Source: Candidatus Acidiferrales bacterium
GTDB taxonomy: Bacteria; Acidobacteriota; Terriglobia; Acidiferrales; UBA7541
Direction of reading: 5' to 3'
Assembly (NCBI GenBank): GCA_035934015.1
Contig: DASYYH010000023.1
Location: forward strand, 124,001 to 188,000
Length of the DNA: 64,000 nucleotides
The position numbers and the translations under genes are program-made. The notes beneath the pieces were generated by a model, which saw nothing but the letters and a program-made list of their open reading frames with translations, searched no databases and had not been told where the DNA came from. Positions 9,737 to 17,796 of this stretch are shown piece after piece (within the stretch, counting starts at the first letter, position 1; every line of letters starts with the position of its first letter).

Positions 9737-10324
9737 TCATTCCGAAGAAATCGGCGGATTGCAAACTGCGATACGGAAGTCTGAGTCGGAAAAGACTTCC
9801 GCTGTAAAAGTCTCGATTTGAATACCCCGCTCCTGCCAGGCATTCAGCGGCAGGCCTGCCTTGCGGCAAGTTTCCTGCAGAAACCGCTCACGCGTTAACT
9901 GGTGTTGTACGGCGACCTGCGGGAGCAACACTCCTCGCTGTCCCTTTCCGGAAATAATCAAGCCATGCTTGCCAGGCTCTACTTGTTCCGGACTCACTAC
10001 TTGTGCTTCTGACAACAGAGAGATTTCGATATCGATCTCGGCCATATCATCCACTCGCATCCGGGAGAATCGGGGATCCTCTGTGGCTGCCGCGCCTGCA
10101 CACTCGGAAACGACTACCGCCAGAGGTTCGCAAGCTGCAATGCGTCCGATGCAGCCTTGCAGCCGGCCTGCCTTTCTGAGGGTTACAAACGCACCTCCAG
10201 GAGCAGCAAGTGCGCCAGCGAGCGAAGAAATTTCCAAACGCCGTTTATCCGTGAGAGCGAGAAAAATCGCCTTCCGCGCAATTTCAAGAAGCGCCTGTTT
10301 TTCTGACTTATCGAGTGGGGACAT
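9737..10324 (-). CDS. amrA: AMMECR1-domain protein (AmmeMemoRadiSam protein A type)
   Basis: 195 residues from the ATG at 10322-10324; an upstream in-frame start at 10387 would add an arginine-rich tail overlapping pgsA and is unlikely. The hallmark AMMECR1 motif LQGCIGRI is present near residue 53, followed by the conserved EDPRFSRM region and LLPQVAVQHQ near residue 130. In many prokaryotes this domain occurs beside a Memo-like protein and a radical SAM protein (the AmmeMemoRadiSam set), but neither is adjacent here. The 17-bp overlap with pgsA suggests co-transcription. The biochemical role of the family is not established. Confidence 0.85.
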   Translation of the reverse strand: MSPLDKSEKQALLEIARKAIFLALTDKRRLEISSLAGALAAPGGAFVTLRKAGRLQGCIGRIAACEPLAVVVSECAGAAATEDPRFSRMRVDDMAEIDIEISLLSEAQVVSPEQVEPGKHGLIISGKGQRGVLLPQVAVQHQLTRERFLQETCRKAGLPLNAWQERGIQIETFTAEVFSDSDFRIAVCNPPISSE

Positions 10325-10937
10325 CTTGCGGGTTCTTCTTCTGCGCCAAAACGACCTCGGAGTCACGCCGCTGCTTGATGCGACCATCCACCTGGCTCCA
10401 GAACATCAGAAAATAGTGGACCGCCGATGCCACGGCACTGATTACAACTAGCCACAGCAACACCAGGGCAAGCGTCTTTATTCCCGGGTGCGTCGCGGAG
10501 AAAATCACAATGCAGCCAGCGAGTACTTGCAACACCATTTTCGTCTTTCCGAGCGGCGATGCCGGAATTACCAGACCTTCCACGGATGCGATACTGCGCA
10601 GGCCATCGACGACGAATTCGCGCCCGACGATCACCACCACCATCCATGCATGAACCAGCCCCATTGCTGTCAGCGAGATGAACGCGGCGCAAATCAAAAG
10701 CTTATCGGCGATGGGGTCGAGGAGAATTCCCAGGGTTGTAATTTCGCTGCGCTTGCGCGCGATGTACCCATCTGCGGCATCTGTGGTGGCTGCAGCGAGC
10801 AGAATCAACACACCCCAAACTTCAAAATGCACGGACATACCCCAGAAGTCCCAGTTCGGCTCGCGGGTTAGCAATACGACGACGAGCAGCGGCACGAAGA
10901 AGATTCGAAGAATCGTCAGGCTGTTCGGGAGATTCAT
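10308..10937 (-). CDS. pgsA: CDP-diacylglycerol-glycerol-3-phosphate 3-phosphatidyltransferase
   Basis: 209 residues from the ATG at 10935-10937, which begins MNLPNSLTILR as in typical PgsA proteins; a longer start at 10973 is less likely. The CDP-alcohol phosphatidyltransferase signature is complete: D-A-A-D-G-x2-A-R-x8-G-x3-D-x3-D in DAADGYIARKRSEITTLG followed by ILLDPIAD. Several hydrophobic segments indicate an inner-membrane enzyme. It makes phosphatidylglycerol phosphate, the committed step to phosphatidylglycerol and cardiolipin. CLS-type enzymes share the family, but the compact N-terminus fits PgsA. It overlaps the AMMECR1 gene downstream. Confidence 0.92.
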   Translation of the reverse strand: MNLPNSLTILRIFFVPLLVVVLLTREPNWDFWGMSVHFEVWGVLILLAAATTDAADGYIARKRSEITTLGILLDPIADKLLICAAFISLTAMGLVHAWMVVVIVGREFVVDGLRSIASVEGLVIPASPLGKTKMVLQVLAGCIVIFSATHPGIKTLALVLLWLVVISAVASAVHYFLMFWSQVDGRIKQRRDSEVVLAQKKNPQDVPTR

Positions 10938-11417
10938 CTCGGCCTCGGCCCGTGCAGCCCCGCAGCCGCTCACATTCGGCTGCAGGAGAAGAGGCCACTA
11001 TAGTGCGCCGGAGTGGTGGAGTCAACGCAACGAAGTGCGAGGTTCTGCCAAGATGGCTTCCAGATGGATGCCACGCTTTCCGTTTAACGCAGATTAGAGA
11101 ACGCTTATTTACCCTTTCGTTGCTTTAGGTGCGTAGCTTGTGAAAATTGGATACACAATCTGTTCACACGATCCAAGCCTCTTTGTTCTGAGGTAAAACG
11201 GACTTAATCACAGTAAGTCATTTTTATACAATTACTTAGATGGAGGTGCAGCCCAAACCGCAAAATCTCAATAAATTGCAGGAATACTGCATCGCCATTC
11301 CGCTAAGGGTAATTTCCACAATGATTTCCACAGATTAGGGGCCTAGAAGCCCTACTCCATTCTTTTCAATCAAGTCCGCCAGAGAGTAGTTGATGTCGAA
11401 TGACGTGGACAAAACTG
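10938..11417. other. 480-bp AT-richer intergenic region, no gene recognised
   Basis: This gap separates pgsA from the 3' end of hflX. Near pgsA a hairpin (GCAGCCG 10962-10968 with CGGCTGC 10977-10983) lies in the leader. The stretch 11100-11340 is markedly more AT-rich than its surroundings and contains two copies of ATTTCCACA (in the 11311-11333 area) and TTGTG/CACAA arms (11138-11142 and 11154-11158). A short GGGC/GCCC hairpin lies at about 11340-11356. I see no convincing ORF, tRNA or known small RNA. An unrecognised small RNA is possible. Confidence 0.4.
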
Positions 11418-12758
11418 CTACGCACTTGCCTGATCTGCTTTCGCGTGCACAGTGAAGGCTTCGAGGCGTATCGCGAGCGACTCCGGAAGTTCTGCGTCCA
11501 ATTGCATATGGTCGTCATGCAACTCGGAACGCAGGACACGGCCACACGCATACACCATCGCCAGTTCACGGCCATTCGAGAGCGGCACGCTCAATCGTCT
11601 GGAGACAAGGGGGTCTATCGGCATCGCCAGCTCGATTTGTTGCCTTAAATCTTCAAAACCTTCGTGCGTTAGCGCGGAGACGAGAACTTTTGGATGAACC
11701 GCCTCATCGCGCTCCTTTCCCAAAGATTCTCGCAGGGCCGACAAATCCTGCACCGAGAGACGATCGATTTTGTTGAAGACCTTCAGCCGAGGACGGTCGG
11801 TAACGCCCAAGGCGCTCAATACTTTCTCGACTTCGGCGTCCTGTTCCGCATGCGCAGGATTTGAAATATCCGTTACCTGGACGATCAAAGCCGCTTCCTG
11901 AACTTCTTCCAGAGTTGCGCGAAACGCAGCAATCAAATCCGAGGGGAGATCGCGGATAAAGCCGACCGTATCGGAAATCAGCACGCGGCGCCGCGGACCC
12001 AAGCGCAAAGACCGAATTGTCGGATCCAATGTCGCAAACATCTTTGGCGAAGTCAGCACATCGGCTTTTGTCAGGGCATTGAACAGCGTCGATTTACCCG
12101 CATTCGTGTATCCCACGAGAGCCACTGTGCCGAGCGGGACCGCTTGCCGCGCACGCCTGCGCAGGGCGCGTTGCCGTCTCACGGTTTCGATCGATTGACC
12201 GATTTTTCGCACGCGGTCGCGAATCCGCCGGCGGTCCGTCTCTAGTTTTTGCTCGCCGGGTCCGCGCGTGCCGATTCCACCACCAAGCCTGGATAATTCG
12301 CGCTTGCTGCCCGCAAGCCTGGGCAACAGATAGTTCAATTGCGCCAGCTCAACTTGCAGTTGGCCTTCGCGGCTGTGCGCATGACGCGCAAAAATATCGA
12401 GAATCAGTTGCGTGCGGTCGATCACCGGAAGATCGATTTCGCGCTCCAGGTTGCGATGCTGAGTGGGCGAGAGATTGCGGTCCACTATGACCAAGTCGGC
12501 TCCCAGGCGCTCCGATTCTTTCTTTAGATCCGCAAGCATGCCTCGCCCAACCAAAGTCGCCGAATCGAGCGAATCACGCATCTGCAGGCGGCTGCCCATA
12601 ACGCGCGCCCCAGCGCTCTGCGCCAATTCCCGCAGTTCGACGAGCGACTCTCGCGCTGCGGCGCCATGGGGAATTTCACCCCCACGCGCTGCGCGCTTCA
12701 CACCCACGCCAATAAGAAATACTCGCTCGGAGTGATCTAAACGGGAGGCCGTTTTCAT
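11418..12758 (-). CDS. hflX: Ribosome-associated GTPase HflX
   Basis: 446 residues. The N-terminal HflX domain contains the glycine-rich linker GGGIGTRGPGE, followed by a coiled-coil segment and a GTPase domain with G1 GYTNAGKST, the G2 region FATLDPT, G3 DTVGFI and G4 FNKID. HflX binds the 50S subunit and splits stalled or heat-damaged ribosomes. It is last in a minus-strand run with miaA and tetR. In many proteobacteria hfq lies between miaA and hflX; here a TetR-type gene occupies that place. Confidence 0.95.
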   Translation of the reverse strand: MKTASRLDHSERVFLIGVGVKRAARGGEIPHGAAARESLVELRELAQSAGARVMGSRLQMRDSLDSATLVGRGMLADLKKESERLGADLVIVDRNLSPTQHRNLEREIDLPVIDRTQLILDIFARHAHSREGQLQVELAQLNYLLPRLAGSKRELSRLGGGIGTRGPGEQKLETDRRRIRDRVRKIGQSIETVRRQRALRRRARQAVPLGTVALVGYTNAGKSTLFNALTKADVLTSPKMFATLDPTIRSLRLGPRRRVLISDTVGFIRDLPSDLIAAFRATLEEVQEAALIVQVTDISNPAHAEQDAEVEKVLSALGVTDRPRLKVFNKIDRLSVQDLSALRESLGKERDEAVHPKVLVSALTHEGFEDLRQQIELAMPIDPLVSRRLSVPLSNGRELAMVYACGRVLRSELHDDHMQLDAELPESLAIRLEAFTVHAKADQASA

Positions 12759-12834
12759 TCTACGTTGGAGACAAGGATTGCGAGCTCGTTAGCAACATTT
12801 CGCACGCTGTGCTCATTATACTCGTTGGGGACAT

Positions 12835-13434
12835 CTATTGTTGCAGGGCTTCTTGACTTGCAAGTGCGGAAGCAGCGAGAACCAATCGGGATAATGTCTC
12901 GGCAAGCGAAATTCCTGATTCGCCGAAAGCCGCATCCCGCGTGGCACAGTCCACCCAACCCACATACAAGAGCATCGCGGCATGCGACCATTCTCGCGCC
13001 TGCGAGGCGTTAAAGCCGATTTCTCGGAAGACTCGCGCGAGATAGGCAATGCGCTTCTTCTCGACTTCTTCCACACGCCGTGCAACTCGCTGATCCTCAC
13101 GCGCCCAGGAAAACATGGCGACATCAAGCCGTCCGTAGGCCGAGCGGGACAAAAGCTCAACGAGCTTGGCCCATCGTTCAGCAGGACTTCGGTCCCGCTC
13201 GCTCTGGTCAATATTCCAGTCCGCTTGGTCGGCTTCCCACGCTTCCAGAATCGCTTGCAGCAGATCGTCGCGGTCGCGGAAGTGCCAGTAAAAGCTGCCC
13301 TTGCTAATGTGCAATTTTCTGGCAAGCTCTTCAACCCGAACAGCGTCTAATCCTTGCGCCGCTAAAATTTCCGTTCCCGTGCGGACCCAGTCCGAGCGTT
13401 CCAGCCGGACAAGACTTGCTCGGTGAATGGCCAT
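12835..13434 (-). CDS. TetR family transcriptional regulator
   Basis: 199 residues from the ATG at 13432-13434; a TTG start at 13455 would add seven residues and run into the operator. The N-terminal helix-turn-helix is typical (ILAAQGLDAVRVEELARKL then ISKGSFYWHFRDRDDLL, about residues 22-60). The C-terminal ligand domain is Trp/Arg-rich and not assignable to a known effector. Two ATAC-N6-GTAT palindromes lie in the 93-bp gap between this gene and miaA, which suggests autoregulation and perhaps promoter activity separate from the upstream operon. hflX follows 76 bp downstream and is probably co-transcribed. Confidence 0.9.
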   Translation of the reverse strand: MAIHRASLVRLERSDWVRTGTEILAAQGLDAVRVEELARKLHISKGSFYWHFRDRDDLLQAILEAWEADQADWNIDQSERDRSPAERWAKLVELLSRSAYGRLDVAMFSWAREDQRVARRVEEVEKKRIAYLARVFREIGFNASQAREWSHAAMLLYVGWVDCATRDAAFGESGISLAETLSRLVLAASALASQEALQQ

Positions 13435-13457
13435 TCTCAGGGCACCTCGCGGCAATA

Positions 13458-13473
13458 CATACGGACCAGTATG
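13458..13473. promoter_or_regulatory. TetR-type operator, proximal copy (CATAC-N6-GTATG)
   Basis: CATACGGACCAGTATG is a perfect 5-bp-arm inverted repeat with a 6-bp spacer, 24 bp upstream of the tetR start codon. Its form is typical of operators bound by TetR-family dimers, so autorepression is the simplest reading. A second copy lies 50 bp away. Confidence 0.55.
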
Positions 13474-13508
13474 GGAGAGAATTTAGCAGACTAGATGGTT
13501 ATAAGTCA

Positions 13509-13522
13509 ATACGGTTGCGTAT
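13509..13522. promoter_or_regulatory. TetR-type operator, distal copy (ATACG-N4-CGTAT)
   Basis: ATACGGTTGCGTAT is a perfect inverted repeat centred 50 bp from the proximal operator. It fits the same ATAC-N6-GTAT rule. It lies between the miaA stop codon and tetR. Confidence 0.5.
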
Positions 13523-13527
13523 GGAGG

Positions 13528-14466
13528 TTATTCCTGCGGACGCCTCACCAATTCCAGAGCGGTTTCGAGAACTCCTCCATCATCTCCAAACGTCTTGAGC
13601 CAGTGTACATTGGCTTCCCGCCGAAACCACGTAATCTGACGCTTTGCGTACTGCCGCGTGGCCTGCTGTGTTTCACGCACGGCTTGCTCAAGGGTTTTCG
13701 CGCCTTGGGTGTGCTCGCGTAGCTGCGAATAACCAAGGAAAGTGAATGGTTTCGCCGCCGCGGGAATGCCCATCTTCATCAGGTCTCTGACTTCATTGAC
13801 CCACCCAGATTCAATCATATTCGTGACGCGCTGATCTATCCGCGCATAAAGGGCCGCGCGCTGCGGCGCCAGACCAATCTTAAGCACTGCGTATCCTTCG
13901 AGGCCGGCGCGTCCGTCCCGATGCACTTCGCTGACTGGTTTCCCGGAGAGAAGGCAGATCTCGATGGCGCGGATGAGTTTTTGTTTGTCGCCGGGCGAAA
14001 TGCTTGAAGCAGCCCTACGATCCAGACGCCGGAGAATGCGGTGAAGGTACCCCGGCCCTTTCAGCGTCTCGTCCTGGCGCAATCTTTCGCGGAGCGTCTC
14101 TGAGCGTGCTGGCGCGTTGCCCAACCCCTCCAGCAGTGCTCGCAAGTACAGTCCCGTTCCTGCTGTTAGTATCGGAAGTTTCCCCCTTACCGTGATCTCA
14201 GTGAGTGTTTCCACCGCGCGTCGGCGATACTCTCCGGCAGTGAAGATTTCGCCGGGATCAACGAGGTCGGTCAAGTGGTGTGGAATTCCCCGTTGTTGTT
14301 CAGGGGGAATCTTGCCTGTGCCAATATTGAAATCACGATAGACCTGCGTGGAATCGCAGCAAACGATTTCCCCGCAGAGCTTTTCGGCGAGAGCGATGGC
14401 GAGGGCCGATTTTCCTGAGGCCGTCGGACCCAGAATCACGATGAGCCGCCGTCCCGCTGCATTCAT
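13528..14466 (-). CDS. miaA: tRNA dimethylallyltransferase
   Basis: 312 residues. MiaA transfers a dimethylallyl group to A37 of tRNAs that read UNN codons. Landmarks are the P-loop LGPTASGKSALAIALAE, CCDSTQVYRDFNIGTGK with PPEQQRGIPHHLTDLV, the GTGLYLRALLEG motif, and the C-terminal RQYAKRQITWFRRE tRNA-binding region. Its ATG overlaps by 4 bp (ATGA) the stop of a 31-codon ORF, which in turn overlaps tonB, so miaA translation appears coupled to the envelope genes upstream. Confidence 0.96.
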   Translation of the reverse strand: MNAAGRRLIVILGPTASGKSALAIALAEKLCGEIVCCDSTQVYRDFNIGTGKIPPEQQRGIPHHLTDLVDPGEIFTAGEYRRRAVETLTEITVRGKLPILTAGTGLYLRALLEGLGNAPARSETLRERLRQDETLKGPGYLHRILRRLDRRAASSISPGDKQKLIRAIEICLLSGKPVSEVHRDGRAGLEGYAVLKIGLAPQRAALYARIDQRVTNMIESGWVNEVRDLMKMGIPAAAKPFTFLGYSQLREHTQGAKTLEQAVRETQQATRQYAKRQITWFRREANVHWLKTFGDDGGVLETALELVRRPQE

Positions 14467-14558
14467 CTGGGAAAAACCTCAAAGCGAAGCATGAGGTAAA
14501 TCAATACAGCTAGCGCCAGCAAGAGCGCTCCGAAGGCCTGGTTGCGGCTCGGTTTCAC
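14463..14558 (-). CDS. 31-aa single-pass membrane micro-ORF between tonB and miaA
   Basis: A GTG start at 14556-14558 overlaps the tonB stop (GTGA), and the TGA at 14463-14465 overlaps the miaA start (ATGA). The 31 codons encode a basic N-terminus (MKPSRNQ), a hydrophobic stretch of about 17 residues (about positions 8-24, mostly Ala/Leu/Val/Ile) and a short charged tail ending FEVFPR. This is a plausible single transmembrane helix with a cytoplasmic N-terminus by the positive-inside rule. The double 4-bp overlap is exactly the junction style used by the neighbouring genes, which supports it as real. It could instead be a mere coupling device. Function unknown. Confidence 0.55.
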   Translation of the reverse strand: MKPSRNQAFGALLLALAVLIYLMLRFEVFPR

Positions 14559-15928
14559 TGATTGTAGTTGTAATCCATGGGGAGGTTATAAAGGAAGATG
14601 ATTCGGAGTTCGATATATGGCCCAGTAAACGCCGATGGCAAAGGCTCAAAAGGATTCGACTCAGTGAGCGCGGCGGCGGCGGCACGATCGAGCGGTTCCT
14701 TCCCGGAAGTGCGCTCGAGAAAAGGTTCCGTGTTGGGCATATCGCCATTCCGCATGATGTGGAAGTGCATCACGACAACGCCCTTGTCGCCCATGCGCGC
14801 CGAAATGGGCATCACGGAGTCCCAATTCTGCTGCACCCGGGCGATCAATCGCGCCAAATAATTCGAGAAATCGACACCCTGCGTGGGAGTCAGTATCTGC
14901 ACGCCGCTTCCCAATTGTCCCTCGCCATTTGCCCCACTCGGGGGCGGCGCACCTGGCGCCTGTGGCAGTGGCTCGGTGATCGACGCTGAGGTCGAGCTAT
15001 TCCGGTTCTGAAGTGCTTCCTGAGCGGATTTTTCGATTTCTTGACCCGGCGAAAGGTGAGGAATATCCAGGTTCAACTTGTGAGTTGGCGGAGGCGGTTG
15101 GACTTCCGTTAGTGGCTTGAACGCTGGCTCCGTCTTGGGCCGTTCCGTCGGCGGCGGTTGCGGCGGAGTTGTCTTTGACACTTCAGGTTGTGGAGGCGCA
15201 GTGTTCTTCGGGCCGGCAAGAGGAGCTGGCTGTGGAGGTTGCGGTGGCGTGAGCTGCTTCAGAATGCGCGGGTCAAGGCGGATTCGCGCGCTCGGCTGCT
15301 CGGCTCGGGGGCGTTCCTTGGGAATTTCTCTGACAGAGGGCGGCAGAAAAACGCGTGCCAATTGTTCGCGCGCGAGCTGGACCTCCTGCGTCGGCTCGCT
15401 CGTATTGAACAGCTTTGGCAAGAACAGTATGAGCAGGATCACCCCAACGTGAACAATCAGAGAAAAAGACCGCGCGAGCCATTGCCAATCCTTGACCTGT
15501 GGCTTCTCCGGACTCGCTAGCAGGTTGATTTCTCCGGTCGTAAACAAGTCCGGTTCGAGAATGTCTTGGAAAATTTGCGCTGGCAACGGCGCCTGAGGTG
15601 TGATCTTTGTGGATTGATCGAGCTTCGCCTCCTGCGGCACAACGATGCGGGTCTCCAGCACAGCGATTGGAACGTGGGCGGGGATGGTTGAGGCAGAAGA
15701 CTCCAGCGGCTTCACGGGCATATCGCGAGGAATCAGCATTCGGCTCGCGAGTACATCCAGCGGCAAATAGGAAGGAATCGAGCTGTGCGTTTCTAGCGGA
15801 CGATCTGAGGGCCCGGTAGGCACAACAATGCGCGAATCGAGCGCCGACGTGCGCCGCTGCCCATTTTCCGGCGGGGCATTCGGGTCGACGCGGGAAATTT
15901 TCAGCGGAACCAGGATCCTTGGAATCAT
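14555..15928 (-). CDS. TonB family energy transducer with repeat-containing N-terminus
   Basis: 457 residues. The C-terminal domain (about 365-450) resembles TonB/TolA C-terminal domains (VQQNWDSVMPISARMGDKG, VVMHFHIMRNGDM). A proline-rich spacer (about 200-320) would span the periplasm, and one transmembrane segment lies at about 152-174. Unusually, about 150 cytoplasmic residues precede the membrane segment and contain four spaced copies of an [PST]R-[IM]-[VL]-[VI]-P motif: PRILVP (3-8), SRIVVP (32-37), SRMLIP (62-67) and TRIVVP (93-98). It probably energises outer-membrane receptors such as the large TonB-dependent receptor at the right end of the window. Both ends overlap their neighbours by 4 bp. 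Confidence 0.85.
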   Translation of the reverse strand: MIPRILVPLKISRVDPNAPPENGQRRTSALDSRIVVPTGPSDRPLETHSSIPSYLPLDVLASRMLIPRDMPVKPLESSASTIPAHVPIAVLETRIVVPQEAKLDQSTKITPQAPLPAQIFQDILEPDLFTTGEINLLASPEKPQVKDWQWLARSFSLIVHVGVILLILFLPKLFNTSEPTQEVQLAREQLARVFLPPSVREIPKERPRAEQPSARIRLDPRILKQLTPPQPPQPAPLAGPKNTAPPQPEVSKTTPPQPPPTERPKTEPAFKPLTEVQPPPPTHKLNLDIPHLSPGQEIEKSAQEALQNRNSSTSASITEPLPQAPGAPPPSGANGEGQLGSGVQILTPTQGVDFSNYLARLIARVQQNWDSVMPISARMGDKGVVVMHFHIMRNGDMPNTEPFLERTSGKEPLDRAAAAALTESNPFEPLPSAFTGPYIELRIIFLYNLPMDYNYNQ

Positions 15929-16905
15929 CTTGCGTCGGGAACGGCGGCTAGCTCCGGTTTGACACGATGGGCATGTTCTATAATACCCGCCATGACGCGT
16001 TCGGCTAGACCCAGAGCGCGGCGCCCCGCTTCACCATCAATCAATGGTGCGCCTCTGTCACGCACCGCGTTTAAGAATGAGCGAAGTTCCGCCTTAAGCG
16101 GTTCCTCGGGCTGCGTTGGCAGCTTTTCAAAATCGATGGCGGGTTGCGAGCCCTCGCCGGCCACGCGCACCCGCATGACGTCCTGGCGCGTGTAGTCCAC
16201 CGAAACATACTCGCGCGTTTGGAAAAAGCGCAGCTTCCGGACGCGCTCCGTGGAAACGCGGCTCGCCGTCACGTTTGCGACGGCGCCCGATTCGAATTCA
16301 ATGCGCGCATGGGCGATATCGACCTTGCCGGTTAGAACTGGAATGCCTACCGATTGGATATCCCGCGGGGGCGAATTCAGCAGAGCGAGCAAGATATCCA
16401 GGTCATGAATCATGACGTCGAAAACGACGTCCACGTCGAGGCTGCGCGGCGAAAATACGCCCAGTCGGTGGACTTCGAAAAACAGCGGGCGTGTCACAAT
16501 TTGCTGAACAGCTACAACGGCCGGATTGAAGCGCTCGAGATGCCCCACTTGAAGGATTTTGCCCCTACGTTTTGCAGTGGCGATCAGTCCATCGGCCTCG
16601 GCCATGGAAACGGCTATCGGTTTTTCGACAAGAACATCCACTCCGGATTCAAGGAGCTGTATGCCGATCTGAGCGTGAAGTTTTGTGGGTACGGCCACGC
16701 TTGCAGCGTCAATCTGTTCAGCGAGCTGCGCAACGTCGGAGAATGCTTGCGTGTCGAACTCTGCGGCGATCTGTCTCGCGCGTTCGGGATCGGCGTCATG
16801 GATGCCGATCAGTTCCGCGTCGGGCAATTCGTGATAAACGCGCACATGGTTGCGCCCAAAATCGCCGACACCAATCACTCCGACGCGAATCTTCTTTCCC
16901 GTCAC
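15925..16905 (-). CDS. Gfo/Idh/MocA family NAD(P)-dependent oxidoreductase
   Basis: 326 residues. The N-terminal Rossmann fold begins with GVIGVGDFGRNH; the family signature EKPIAVS lies near residue 95 and the substrate-domain motif DVMIHDLDILL near residue 165. The gene sits inside a lipid A operon directly after lpxI, with 4-bp overlaps on both sides, so a sugar-nucleotide substrate such as UDP-GlcNAc is plausible. GnnA, which oxidises UDP-GlcNAc at C3 for 3-amino lipid A, belongs to this family and is often near lpxA; its aminotransferase partner GnnB is not seen in the window. The exact reaction is therefore an inference. Confidence 0.85.
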   Translation of the reverse strand: MTGKKIRVGVIGVGDFGRNHVRVYHELPDAELIGIHDADPERARQIAAEFDTQAFSDVAQLAEQIDAASVAVPTKLHAQIGIQLLESGVDVLVEKPIAVSMAEADGLIATAKRRGKILQVGHLERFNPAVVAVQQIVTRPLFFEVHRLGVFSPRSLDVDVVFDVMIHDLDILLALLNSPPRDIQSVGIPVLTGKVDIAHARIEFESGAVANVTASRVSTERVRKLRFFQTREYVSVDYTRQDVMRVRVAGEGSQPAIDFEKLPTQPEEPLKAELRSFLNAVRDRGAPLIDGEAGRRALGLAERVMAGIIEHAHRVKPELAAVPDAR

Positions 16906-17789
16906 TGTCTGCCCCGCTTTTGCATAGTCTTGTCGGATGCACCTTCCGTGCCGAGGGGTGCAAAGGCCTCGATAGCAATTCCAGCCGCATCGGCGGCCGC
17001 AACCAGCTTCTCTCGGTCGAAGAGTAGGGTACGCCCCGCATCAACCGCCAGCGATGTGGCATGGCAACGCTGCATCACTTCGATCGTTCGCAAGCCGACG
17101 ACTGGCACGTCGAAGCGCATATCCTGATCCGGCTTGCTCACTTTTACGACGGCTAGACGCTTCCCCTGCGTAAGACGTGCGGCCCGCTCGATGGTTTCGT
17201 CGGTGCCTTCCATGGCCTCGACCGCGACGCAGGCGCGCTCCCGTATCACAACAGTCTGCCCAAGGTCCAGCCCAGCGAGGCGGTGCGCCACTTCGCGGCC
17301 ATAGACAATGTCGGCTGCTTCTTCCTCATCCAGCGCGCGGCGTGTCAGCACGCCCTTTTCGGGCAGCAGCGAAGCAAGAAAGACAGTCGAGTCAACGAGA
17401 CGAATTCCCTCGTCCTCGAGCAGTCCGGCCACAGCGCCAATCAGCGAATCCGTGTTCTTCTTCGGCAGTGACAACAGCAACTTGGCCAACTTCCAGTCCG
17501 GCCGTATGGAACTGAAAATCTTATTGTGTTTCACCTGCCCTGCCATTACGGCCTGCTTCACGCCCTCGCTGTGAAGCAGTTCAATGGTGCGGCTCAGCTC
17601 GCCGAGGCTGACCCAGTGCAGACGCGCAGCTACTTGTTCAAGCTGTGGTGAAGCCTCCTCGCGGATGGCGATCACGGCCATGTCGATGCCGCGGCTGCGC
17701 GCTCCTTCAAGGACAAGAAATGGAAATTTCCCGTTCCCGGCGATCAAACCCCAACCGGTCGTCGAAGAAGCTTCCGTGTGCGATGGCAT
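16902..17789 (-). CDS. lpxI: UDP-2,3-diacylglucosamine diphosphatase LpxI
   Basis: 295 residues, near the family length of 270-290. LpxI hydrolyses UDP-2,3-diacylglucosamine to lipid X, replacing LpxH in many Gram-negative lineages. Recognisable elements are WGLIAGNGKFPFLVLEGA at the N-terminus, AGQVKHNKIF, the kinked-domain KKNTDSLIGAVAGLLE, LGQTVVIRERACVAVEAMEGTDE split across the centre, and the C-terminal DMRFDVPVVGLRT and LAVDAGRT. It starts 7 bp after lpxA ends and overlaps the downstream oxidoreductase by 4 bp. Confidence 0.94.
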   Translation of the reverse strand: MPSHTEASSTTGWGLIAGNGKFPFLVLEGARSRGIDMAVIAIREEASPQLEQVAARLHWVSLGELSRTIELLHSEGVKQAVMAGQVKHNKIFSSIRPDWKLAKLLLSLPKKNTDSLIGAVAGLLEDEGIRLVDSTVFLASLLPEKGVLTRRALDEEEAADIVYGREVAHRLAGLDLGQTVVIRERACVAVEAMEGTDETIERAARLTQGKRLAVVKVSKPDQDMRFDVPVVGLRTIEVMQRCHATSLAVDAGRTLLFDREKLVAAADAAGIAIEAFAPLGTEGASDKTMQKRGRQ

Positions 17790-17796
17790 CGGTTCT

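Noticed and set aside
11311-11333. Possible DnaA boxes or an origin in the AT-rich gap
   Set aside because: The ATTTCCACA words differ from TTATNCACA at two positions, there are only two, and no dnaA, dnaN or other replication gene is nearby.
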